A DNA stretch of 5,281 nucleotides from Planctomycetota bacterium (GTDB lineage: Bacteria > Planctomycetota > UBA1135 > UBA2386), in contig JAGQRA010000770.1 of the NCBI GenBank assembly GCA_020425885.1, positions 1 through 5,281 on the forward strand, given 5' to 3'. The notes beneath the pieces are model-generated. The model was not told the DNA's origin and ran no database searches. It saw only the letters and a list, made by a program, of their open reading frames with translations. This document shows positions 1-5,281 of the stretch, piece after piece. Made by a program: the position numbers and the translations under genes. Position 1 is the stretch's first letter. Each line of letters opens with the position of its first letter.

Positions 1-721
1 CACCGACGAGGAACAGGCGTAGGCCACCGGGCACCCCCGGCGCCAGGGCATGGGCTTCTACGCTGAACACGAGATCGCGGATGCCGTCGCCGTCGAGATC
101 TCCGTCGGCGATGCCGGAATGCGCCGCCGGCGTGTGCGGGAACAACTGCGCCGTGGCGTCGGTGAAGAAGCCACGCCCGTTGTTGCGGAACACGCGGTTC
201 TGCGCCGGGCAGAACTGCGGCGGGTAACCGCAGCCACCTGCCGGCGCCGTGTTGCAGGTGACGATGTCGAGGTCGCCATCTCCGTCCCAGTCGAACACGG
301 CGAGAGCAACGGTCAGGTCGTTCGGCGCAGGCCACTGCGTGGTGACGTCGACGAAGCTGCCGCCGCCATCGTTGCGCAGCAGGATGGGGGTGGCCGGTCC
401 GCCGAACGCACCGATGCGGTCGAGCAGGAGATCCAGATCGCCATCGCCATCGAGGTCGGCCGCGGCGAGACCGAGCGCGCCGTAGGCGGGGACCGACGGC
501 CCGCGGCGCACGAAGCGCCCGCTGCCGTCGTTCCAGGCGATGCTCAGGGACAGGAAGTCCACCATCGCCAGATCGACCTGGCCATCGCCGTCGAAGTCGC
601 CCGACACGGCCTGTTGCGGCACGCGTCCCTCGACGTCCGGCAGAAAGCCGTTCCGCAGCACGTCGAGGCGCTGGGCTGAGACGCTGGCACCGATCAGGAG
701 CAGGCAGAGCAATGAGCGCAT
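1..721 (-). CDS. Secreted FG-GAP/VCBS-repeat protein, 3' end outside window
   Basis: The visible 240 residues begin with a signal peptide: a basic MR start, a Leu-rich core at residues 4-11, and a signal peptidase I site VSA|Q after residue 16. Four calcium-loop repeats of the type DxDGDGxxDL follow at residues 42-50 (DFDGDGQVD), 89-97 (DLDGDGDLD), 144-152 (DWDGDGDLD) and 208-216 (DLDGDGIRD), spaced 47, 55 and 64 residues apart. Each is followed by a hydrophobic strand and then usually an RNDG- or RNNG-like turn. This is the pattern of FG-GAP/VCBS repeats, which form the blades of integrin-alpha-like beta-propellers and bind Ca2+ in the loops. A three-cysteine insert (C156, C164, C171) sits between blades 3 and 4. 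The role is probably extracellular binding or adhesion; the ligand is unknown. I chose the ATG at 721 because GGAG lies 6 bases upstream; an in-frame ATG at 727 directly abuts that GGAG. The frame stays open to the left edge, so more blades and perhaps a C-terminal domain are missing. Confidence 0.9.
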   Translation of the reverse strand, partial: MRSLLCLLLIGASVSAQRLDVLRNGFLPDVEGRVPQQAVSGDFDGDGQVDLAMVDFLSLSIAWNDGSGRFVRRGPSVPAYGALGLAAADLDGDGDLDLLLDRIGAFGGPATPILLRNDGGGSFVDVTTQWPAPNDLTVALAVFDWDGDGDLDIVTCNTAPAGGCGYPPQFCPAQNRVFRNNGRGFFTDATAQLFPHTPAAHSGIADGDLDGDGIRDLVFSVEAHALAPGVPGGLRLFLVG

Positions 722-727
722 GATCAT

Positions 728-731
728 CTCC
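728..731 (-). promoter_or_regulatory. Ribosome binding site deciding the start of the FG-GAP gene
   Basis: On the minus strand GGAG is followed by ATGATC and then ATG. The 6-base spacing suits the ATG at 721, while the ATG at 727 touches the GGAG and would be too close. Confidence 0.6.
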
Positions 732-801
732 GGCCCGATCAACGGGTAGTTGCGGAGTCTCGTGGAGTCGTCGAACGCCGTCCAGGGGCCTGTGCCCAAC
801 G
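732..801. other. Non-coding upstream region of the FG-GAP gene
   Basis: The promoter of the minus-strand FG-GAP gene should lie here. I see no convincing -35/-10 pair. The only internal pattern is a short direct repeat, GGAGTC at 754-759 and again at 764-769. The long plus-strand open frames crossing this stretch show no family resemblance. Confidence 0.35.
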
Positions 802-999
802 ATGGAACACGGTGCCGTGCCTCGGCGGCGACAGCGCTGTGGACTCACCGATGCCGAGACGCAGCCGTACCCGATCGTCATCCCCGGATGGCCCGCGTTC
901 CTCGGCATGCCGCTCGGCCTGCAGGGCGTGAACCTGCAGGCCCTTCCGTTCCAGGTCACCGCCAGCAGCGCGCTGGACGCCATCACCGCCGACGCCTGA
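802..999 (+). pseudogene. Relic of a secreted protein: end of the planctomycete-type C-terminal domain
   Basis: This plus-strand frame encodes 65 residues. From about position 844 nearly every codon ends in G or C; before that the third positions look random. The coding-like part contains PIVIPGWPAFLGMPLGLQG and then SSALDAI. This can be laid over the end of the domain that closes the neighbouring minus-strand protein (ALGIPAWFTLPMDIYWQAA, then LSNGLQVRV). In that domain family a segment with an IP..P...G core and a hydrophobic strand ends in SN-L-type residues at the protein's C-terminus, and here the stop codon falls in the expected place. Signal peptide, main domain and the first half of the C-terminal domain are missing, so it is most simply a decayed or truncated gene. 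The frame one base over (about 803-843) also has G/C-rich third positions, which hints at a frameshift near 842-846. It could instead be a small real gene starting at 802, but no good ribosome binding site precedes it. The relationship rests on pattern matching by eye. Confidence 0.5.
916..942. repeat. Perfect 10-bp inverted repeat with 7-base loop
   Basis: GGCCTGCAGG (916-925) and CCTGCAGGCC (933-942) are exact reverse complements separated by GCGTGAA. Each arm contains the self-complementary octamer CCTGCAGG. The repeat lies inside the coding-like part of the gene relic and encodes LQGVNLQA, so part of the symmetry comes from the repeated Leu-Gln codons CTG CAG. Confidence 0.6.
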
Positions 1000-1033
1000 T
1001 CGAGGCGTCGCGCCGCCGTCGGCCGGCGCGGCG
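990..1033. repeat. Two adjacent inverted repeats after the relic's stop codon
   Basis: CGACGCC (990-996) pairs with GGCGTCG (1004-1010) around a 7-base loop that contains the TGA stop of the relic. The next base begins a second repeat, CGCCGC (1011-1016) with GCGGCG (1028-1033), whose interior is itself partly self-complementary. Both are short and very GC-rich, so chance occurrence is possible, but they sit directly against the stronger stem at 1035-1062. Confidence 0.45.
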
Positions 1034-1034
1034 T

Positions 1035-1062
1035 CGAGCAGCCGCGATTCGGCGGCTGCTCG
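1035..1062. terminator. Strong hairpin between converging 3' ends, candidate bidirectional terminator
   Basis: CGAGCAGCCGC (1035-1045) and GCGGCTGCTCG (1052-1062) form an uninterrupted 11-bp stem around the 6-base loop GATTCG. It starts 36 bases after the stop of the plus-strand relic and ends 30 bases before the stop of the minus-strand secreted-protein gene, the expected place for a shared terminator. Neither side has a T-tract, so it is not a textbook intrinsic terminator; it may act as an RNA 3'-end stabiliser or work with Rho. Confidence 0.55.
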
Positions 1063-1091
1063 CGGTGGCCTCACGGGCGGACCAATCCCGG

Positions 1092-2714
1092 CTAGTTGCA
1101 GCCGGTACCGTTGACGCGGACCTGCAGGCCGTTGCTGAGGCCGAGGCCGCCGTACACCGGACCGCCCGGAACCAGCGGCGCGGCCTGCCAGTAGATGTCC
1201 ATCGGCAGGGTGAACCAGGCCGGGATGCCGAGCGCGGCCGAGGCCCGGCCGGAGCCGTTCGTCACCATGAACGAATGCGTCTGCATCAGGCTGCCGTTCA
1301 GGTATTGGACGCAGCCCGGCGCGATCGTCGTCGCGGCTGGAGCGAAGCTGTAGAGCAGGAAGAAGCCGGTCGTCGGGTCGCCGTCGATGGTGATCGCGAA
1401 CGCGTTGTTGCCGGCCGTCGGGACGCCGTTGCCGCGCAGCTCCATCACCGAGCTGCCGCAGCCGGCGCCGAGGTTCACGGTCGGTTGCAGTCCTGGCACC
1501 GTGGTCGGGATCGTGAACACCAGCGCACCGGGGCCGACCCTGGCCTGGGCGATGGTGGCGAGGCCCGAGCTCGGGGCGATGTCGCTGTCGAACCAGTAGT
1601 TGTAGAGGGTGTTCCAGTTGTGCGGGTTGTTGGCCGGCGCGGTCCAGGTCACGGCGCTGCCGGAGAAGCTGCCGGCCCAGTCGTCGAGCGGGTCCTGATC
1701 GATGTCGCGGAAGCCGATGTTCTGCACGGTGCCGCCGGCGCAGACCGGGATGCTGAACGAGGCGCCGCCGCGGTCGTTGTCGATGTTGTGGACGACGTAC
1801 TCGTAGTGCCACATGCCGTCGGTCGGTCCGGTCACCTTGACGCCGATCAGGAAGCGACCATCGTCGTTGCCGTTGCCGCCCATCGTCGTGGTGACGCCGG
1901 GCCAACGCGTCACGATCGAGCCGTGACTGGCGCTGCCGAGCGTCTGCGGCGCCCACGAGCTGCCGCTCCAGCTGACATGGAACGGGCGCGACATGATGTT
2001 GTTGTCGCGGTTCGCCGCCGGCTCGCCTTCGTGCAGCACCTGGATCTGGAACACCAGGTCGCCGCTCTGCGCGCCGAGCAGATCCTGCTCCCGGATCGTG
2101 ACCCGGTTCATGACGTTGTCGGTCGGGTTGATCGGGCTACGGGCGCCGTCGTTGTTCCCCGGCGAGCCGACGTTCGGATAGCCCTGGTCGAAGTAGCTGC
2201 CGACGTGGTTCCAGGTGCCGAGCCACGGGTTGATCTCGCTGGGCGGGCCGAGGTAGTTGCGGCTGGCGTTGTTGCCGGCGGCGTAGACGTCGTAGCAGTT
2301 GGTGTACATCTGCGATCCCGAGGACGTGTTCGCGCACGGCGACGTGCCGCAGATCGCCGGGTAGCTGCCGGGGTCGTTGAGCGACAGGAAGGCGTGCTTG
2401 CAGAAGGACCAGTCGCTGATCTGGACGATGCGGTCGTTCTGCAGTCGGGCCACCATGAAGCCGAACTTCGGGTGGTCCTCGTTCATCGGCGCGCGCCACT
2501 GCAGGTTGATCGTGCCTGGGTTGCACAGACCGTTCATGAAGGCCATGCCGATCTCGCCGTTCGGGTAGGCGCCGCCGCGGCGGCCGTAGTAGGTGGCCGA
2601 GCCGATCGTGTAGAGGGCGCCGTCATAGCCCGAGCCACGGCTGTTCGATTGGGCGATCAACACGTCGCCGCAGAGGGCAGCGAGCGTGAGCGCGAGGCAG
2701 ATGGTCTTCTTCAT
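1092..2714 (-). CDS. Secreted protein of unknown function with planctomycete-type C-terminal domain
   Basis: The product is 540 residues. Residues 1-21 are a signal peptide (MKK, a hydrophobic core, then VLIA|Q). Residues 22-410 are a main domain rich in Asn, Gly, Trp and Tyr with recognisable stretches: GFMVARLQNDRIVQISDW (85-102), WHYEYVVHNIDNDRGGASFS (302-321), DIDQDPLDDW (337-346) and NTLYNYWFDSDIAP (368-381). I recognise the last three as wording that recurs in uncharacterised planctomycete secreted proteins, but no activity is known to me. Residues 417-540 form the C-terminal domain, from GAGCGSS through GNNAFAITIDGDP and PGCVQYLNG to LSNGLQVRVNGTGCN. Nine cysteines remain after cleavage; four cluster at 105, 122, 127 and 140, which suggests disulfides and an oxidising location outside the cytoplasm. 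The frame extends upstream to 2774, but the start at 2714 is preferred because it begins the signal peptide and has GGAG five bases upstream. The gene stands alone with its own gaps on both sides. Confidence 0.88.
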   Translation of the reverse strand: MKKTICLALTLAALCGDVLIAQSNSRGSGYDGALYTIGSATYYGRRGGAYPNGEIGMAFMNGLCNPGTINLQWRAPMNEDHPKFGFMVARLQNDRIVQISDWSFCKHAFLSLNDPGSYPAICGTSPCANTSSGSQMYTNCYDVYAAGNNASRNYLGPPSEINPWLGTWNHVGSYFDQGYPNVGSPGNNDGARSPINPTDNVMNRVTIREQDLLGAQSGDLVFQIQVLHEGEPAANRDNNIMSRPFHVSWSGSSWAPQTLGSASHGSIVTRWPGVTTTMGGNGNDDGRFLIGVKVTGPTDGMWHYEYVVHNIDNDRGGASFSIPVCAGGTVQNIGFRDIDQDPLDDWAGSFSGSAVTWTAPANNPHNWNTLYNYWFDSDIAPSSGLATIAQARVGPGALVFTIPTTVPGLQPTVNLGAGCGSSVMELRGNGVPTAGNNAFAITIDGDPTTGFFLLYSFAPAATTIAPGCVQYLNGSLMQTHSFMVTNGSGRASAALGIPAWFTLPMDIYWQAAPLVPGGPVYGGLGLSNGLQVRVNGTGCN

Positions 2715-2719
2715 CAGGT

Positions 2720-2723
2720 CTCC
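2720..2723 (-). promoter_or_regulatory. Ribosome binding site of the 540-residue secreted protein gene
   Basis: On the minus strand GGAG is followed by ACCTG and then the ATG at 2714, a normal 5-base spacing. It supports the shorter reading over the upstream in-frame start at 2774. Confidence 0.65.
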
Positions 2724-2819
2724 GAGGTGTGCATGGGGGAGGCGGCCGAGAATGCTACCTGCATCGTCGCGCACCGGGAATGGGACTCGGCTCCTGGTGG
2801 CGGTTCGGTGCCGCGGAAG
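2724..2819. other. Intergenic gap upstream of the secreted-protein gene
   Basis: This stretch of about 95 bases separates the DUF1080 stop from the ribosome binding site of the next minus-strand gene. It probably carries that gene's promoter and 5' leader. I see no strong hairpin or T-tract that would end transcription of the upstream pair, so read-through cannot be excluded. Confidence 0.35.
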
Positions 2820-3461
2820 TCAGCGCGGCCCGAGCGGCCGCCAACGCAGCGATCGCACGGCCGCCGCGGTCGCGAACGAGGCCAGCCCGAGCGGCCGTGA
2901 CAGTTCCATTTCGGGACGGAGGCCGAGGCGTCGGCCGCGCAGGTCGGCGACCAGGAACGGTTCGCCATCGATGCTGACCGCGACCTCGTCCGCCGTGACG
3001 CGCAGCAACGCGGTGTAGTCCCGCCCGGTCACGAAGTGGCGCAGCGTACGGGTCGGGTTGGACGACGCGTCATCGCCGTCGAGCGACGACAGGCCGCAGA
3101 CCGCGCCACCCCAGCCGCCGAGCACGAGGGTCAGGTGGCCATGGCCGACCGGGAAGGTCAGGCCGCAGAAGAAGTCGTTGCCGGCGACCCGACGGGCGGT
3201 GACCTCGAGCTCGTAGTCATCGGGCGGCAGCGGCCCCTGGAACGTGATGCCGGTCAGCGGACTGCCGAACCCGAGATGGATCGCCCGGTCCTCGACCCGG
3301 ACCTCGCCCTCGCCGCCGAACTCGGTGGCGGTGAAGCCGTTCAGCGATCGACCGTCGAACAGCTCGTGCCATGGCGCGACCTCGGCCGCCGTGCGGCAGC
3401 CGCAGGGCAGCGTGGCCAGGGCCGCCAGCCCGAAGGCGAGGTTGCGGGCGCGGTGCTTCAT
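2820..3461 (-). CDS. DUF1080 (3-keto-disaccharide hydrolase family) protein, putative lipoprotein
   Basis: The product is 213 residues with an export signal: basic residues 3-6 (HRAR), a hydrophobic stretch at 8-19, then PCGC. C20 or C22 could be the lipidated cysteine, but neither has a canonical LxGC lipobox. Family hallmarks are WHELFDGRSLNGF (31-43), the strand EGEVRVED (51-58), GNDFFCGLTFPVG (94-106), LVLGGWGG (112-119), GLSSLDGDDAS (123-133), SIDGEPF (163-169) and the terminal stretch RPEMELSRPLGLASF (182-196). This is the DUF1080 (PF06439) concanavalin-A-like jelly roll, abundant in planctomycetes. Some family members hydrolyse 3-keto-glycosides; most are untested, and I cannot assign catalytic residues here. 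The length fits a single domain with nothing missing. The ATG at 3461 overlaps the TGA of the upstream toroid gene as ATGA, and no clear ribosome binding site precedes it, so translation is probably coupled to that gene. The product likely sits at the membrane or in the periplasm. Confidence 0.88.
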   Translation of the reverse strand: MKHRARNLAFGLAALATLPCGCRTAAEVAPWHELFDGRSLNGFTATEFGGEGEVRVEDRAIHLGFGSPLTGITFQGPLPPDDYELEVTARRVAGNDFFCGLTFPVGHGHLTLVLGGWGGAVCGLSSLDGDDASSNPTRTLRHFVTGRDYTALLRVTADEVAVSIDGEPFLVADLRGRRLGLRPEMELSRPLGLASFATAAAVRSLRWRPLGPR

Positions 3462-5281
3462 TTGCCGGTCAGCACTGGCAGCGTGCTCTGCTTGAGGAAC
3501 AGGATGGCCATGGCATTGGTCTCGATCGCGCCCTCGGGCAGCAGCTCTCCGGGCCAGTTGCCGTCGGCCTTCTGCGCCAGCACCAGCACCATCGCCCCCT
3601 CGAAGTACCAGTCGCGGTCATCGATCAGCGCGATGCCCGACAGCAGGGCGGCGCGTTCGAGGCTGTAGAGGTAGTAGTAGAAGAAGCGGGCCTGACGTTC
3701 GATCGCGCCGGCGTGGGTGCGCATCGTCATGTGCTCGGCCAGCCAGGCGAAGCCGTCGTGGCGCGCGCGCGTCGCCTCGCTCTGCAGGCGCTGGCGCTTC
3801 TTGTCCGGGCTGTCTGCCAACGCGGCCTGGCAGATGGCGAGCCCGGTGATGCCGGCGCACGTCATGCTGCCCCAGGTCGGCGCCAGGACGCTGCCGGACT
3901 TCGCCTCCTTGTAGCTCCAGCCGAGCGCGCGGGCCGCGATCTTGGAGCCCGTGGACGCCGCGTCGGGCTCGTACTGTCGCCTGGCGTGGGTGCGGTAGTC
4001 GACGAGCTCGATCGACGCCCGTTTGCCTTCCGGGCTCTGCGTCATGAGCAGATGGTTGATCGCCGCCTCCCAGACCGTCGACGGGATCTCGATGCCGCAG
4101 AGGTGGGCCGAGTAGAGGCCGAGCAGGCCGTATTGGTTGACCGAGTTGTCGAAATCGCGGCCGCCGACGTAGTGGAAGCGCAGCAGCGAACCGGGGTCGG
4201 TGCGCGCATCGGCGTTGGCCAGCAGCCGATCGGTCCAGCTCTGCATCAGGATCCGATCCTCGGCGGTGGGGGTCCGCTCGCGCGGGTGATCGATCGCGCC
4301 CGACTTGAGATCGGACAGCTCGCTCGCCGGCACGTACAGCGCCTCGAGCGCCATCAGGGCATTGCCGAGCGAGTAGGTGTCGATCAGCTTGCGCCGCCGC
4401 AGCTCGGCCAGACCCTTGGCGACGACCTCGTCGTCCTTGGGCAGCCCACCTTTGATCAGGGCCAGCAGGCCGAGGGCGAGGCGGCCCGAGTTGTAGCTGC
4501 GGTTGGCATCGGGCTTCTCGGCAGCGGTATCGCCCTTGGTCGCCTCGGCGAGCTGCTCGCGCATCCGCTTGACGCCGTTGTCGATCGCCTGTTTGACCAT
4601 GGCGCGGAAGGCGGCGTCCTGGTTCTCGCGGACGGCGGTGAGCCGGCACGACTCGCGTTGCATCAGGATGGCAGCGTCTTCCTTCCAGTCCTTGCCCTTC
4701 AACAGGTGGCCGTCGAGCTGCGTCGAGAATTCGGTGACGCGGAGGCCGCTCTCGGTGACCTCGAGTCGTCGCCGGATCTCGAGGCTGCCTTCGAATCCGT
4801 ACCAGACGAACGGCTTGACGTGGCGATCGACGTAGCGCTTGGTGTCACCGCGCGCCGCCGGCTCACGCGTGTTCTCGACCTTGGCCGAGATCGTCTGCCA
4901 GCCCTGCTCGTCGGCGACGCCGACCCGGCCGTGGATCTCGAGGTCGCCGAGCCGGAACATGCGCGCCGCCTCGGCCGCGATGCTGCCGCCGCTGCGGCCG
5001 GTGCGCAGATCGGTCGCGATCCACCAGCCGATATCGCGCAGGTCGGCCGGCGGGATCGGTACGTTGCGGCCGCTGGCGTCGAGCTCGCCCTGCAGCAGCA
5101 CGGCCGGCGCGCGGTAGGCGCCGAACAGCTCGCGCTGCACCTTGTTGGCGGCGTCGCGGGCCTCGCGCAGCGCGGCGGCGATGTCCTCCGTACCGCCGGG
5201 CAGCGATGGCAGCGACGACATCGTGAGGCCGAGGTACTGCGCGCCTTGGCCGTTGATGCAGCGCACCGCGAACAGGTTCTC
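3458..5281 (-). CDS. Alpha/alpha-toroid (squalene cyclase/prenyltransferase repeat) protein, 5' end outside window
   Basis: The frame is open through the right edge, so the start is missing; an internal GTG at 5266 has no special claim to be the start. The visible part is 607 residues. Numbering from the edge, residues 1-220 are a region I do not recognise, with alternating polar/hydrophobic strands (for example HVKPFVWYGFEGSLEIRRR). From about residue 225 to the end lie helical-hairpin repeats: AIDNGVKRM (233-241), LALGLLALI (268-276), TYSLGNALMALEALYV (302-317), FDNSVNQYGLLGLYSA (377-392), RFFYYYLYSLERAALL (532-547) and DWYFEGAMVLVLAQKADGNW (557-576). The last contains QKADGNW, an exact QxxxGxW 'QW motif' of the squalene/oxidosqualene cyclase fold. 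The protein ends ETNAMAILFLKQSTLPV, a closing helix I associate with planctomycete toroid proteins. No DxDD catalytic motif is visible, so it is probably not a working cyclase; the toroid more likely serves as a binding or scaffold domain. It is followed by the coupled DUF1080 gene. Confidence 0.8.
   Translation of the reverse strand, partial: ENLFAVRCINGQGAQYLGLTMSSLPSLPGGTEDIAAALREARDAANKVQRELFGAYRAPAVLLQGELDASGRNVPIPPADLRDIGWWIATDLRTGRSGGSIAAEAARMFRLGDLEIHGRVGVADEQGWQTISAKVENTREPAARGDTKRYVDRHVKPFVWYGFEGSLEIRRRLEVTESGLRVTEFSTQLDGHLLKGKDWKEDAAILMQRESCRLTAVRENQDAAFRAMVKQAIDNGVKRMREQLAEATKGDTAAEKPDANRSYNSGRLALGLLALIKGGLPKDDEVVAKGLAELRRRKLIDTYSLGNALMALEALYVPASELSDLKSGAIDHPRERTPTAEDRILMQSWTDRLLANADARTDPGSLLRFHYVGGRDFDNSVNQYGLLGLYSAHLCGIEIPSTVWEAAINHLLMTQSPEGKRASIELVDYRTHARRQYEPDAASTGSKIAARALGWSYKEAKSGSVLAPTWGSMTCAGITGLAICQAALADSPDKKRQRLQSEATRARHDGFAWLAEHMTMRTHAGAIERQARFFYYYLYSLERAALLSGIALIDDRDWYFEGAMVLVLAQKADGNWPGELLPEGAIETNAMAILFLKQSTLPVLTGK

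Noticed and set aside
50..679. 209-codon plus-strand open frame at the left end
   Set aside because: It is antisense to the FG-GAP gene; its repeating acidic and Val-rich stretches simply mirror the DGDG repeats on the minus strand.
739..1956. 405-codon minus-strand open frame
   Set aside because: It is out of frame with the real minus-strand gene and is almost all Arg, Gln, Pro and Gly, typical of a shifted high-GC frame.
2752..2780. Possible promoter TTCCCG, 17-base spacer, TAGCAT upstream of the 540-residue protein gene
   Set aside because: The spacing is right and the -10 matches 4 of 6 bases, but the -35 matches only 2 of 6; in sequence of this kind that is too weak to call.
750..2900. 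716-codon plus-strand open frame
   Set aside because: It runs antisense to the 540-residue secreted protein and reads as Arg/Ala/Val-rich, low-complexity sequence with no domain. The minus strand there has a signal peptide, a ribosome binding site and recognisable motifs. It is a by-product of G/C third-position bias.
3618..4649. 343-codon minus-strand open frame inside the toroid gene
   Set aside because: It is a shifted frame of the toroid gene, Arg/Pro/Gly-rich and without motifs; the toroid frame carries helical repeats and a QW motif.
1..5281. Search for a CRISPR array, tRNA or rRNA gene, transposase, integrase, or defence or toxin-antitoxin genes
   Set aside because: No spaced direct repeats, no cloverleaf ending or rRNA stretch, and no protein with such domains was seen on either strand.

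Overview
The window is high-GC DNA with strong G/C third-position bias, so long open frames also appear on the non-coding strands. Its protein repertoire suggests a planctomycete, probably one of the high-GC, secretion-rich lineages around Engelhardtia/Saltatorellus; that placement is inference. The pointers are a secreted protein ending in the roughly 125-residue C-terminal domain that these genomes attach to many exported proteins, a VCBS/FG-GAP protein, a DUF1080 (3-keto-disaccharide hydrolase family) protein, and an alpha/alpha-toroid protein related to squalene cyclase repeats. I see no RNA genes, mobile elements or CRISPR.

Layout: all four substantial genes lie on the minus strand. Reading in transcription order from the right: (i) 5281-3458, the C-terminal 607 residues of a toroid-repeat protein whose start is outside the window. 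(ii) 3461-2820, a DUF1080 putative lipoprotein joined to (i) by an ATGA stop/start overlap, so the two form a translationally coupled pair. (iii) After a gap of about 105 bases, 2714-1092, a 540-residue secreted protein of unknown function with nine mature cysteines and the planctomycete-type C-terminal domain. (iv) After a gap of about 370 bases, 721 to beyond the left edge, the N-terminal 240 residues of a secreted beta-propeller protein with FG-GAP/VCBS calcium-loop repeats.

The gap between (iii) and (iv) is the odd part. It holds a short plus-strand frame (802-999) whose last 50 or so codons look truly coding and resemble the end of the same C-terminal domain found in gene (iii). This is probably the relic of a lost gene. 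Immediately after its stop come three back-to-back inverted repeats (990-1062), the last an 11-bp perfect stem, placed between the converging 3' ends.

Functional reading: three of the four genes carry N-terminal export signals, so the region mainly encodes envelope or extracellular proteins. The DUF1080 protein hints at glycoside handling and the toroid protein may be its partner. I see no evidence for a defence system or other complete new system. The most interesting items are the coupled toroid/DUF1080 pair, the uncharacterised secreted protein, and the gene relic with its hairpin cluster.
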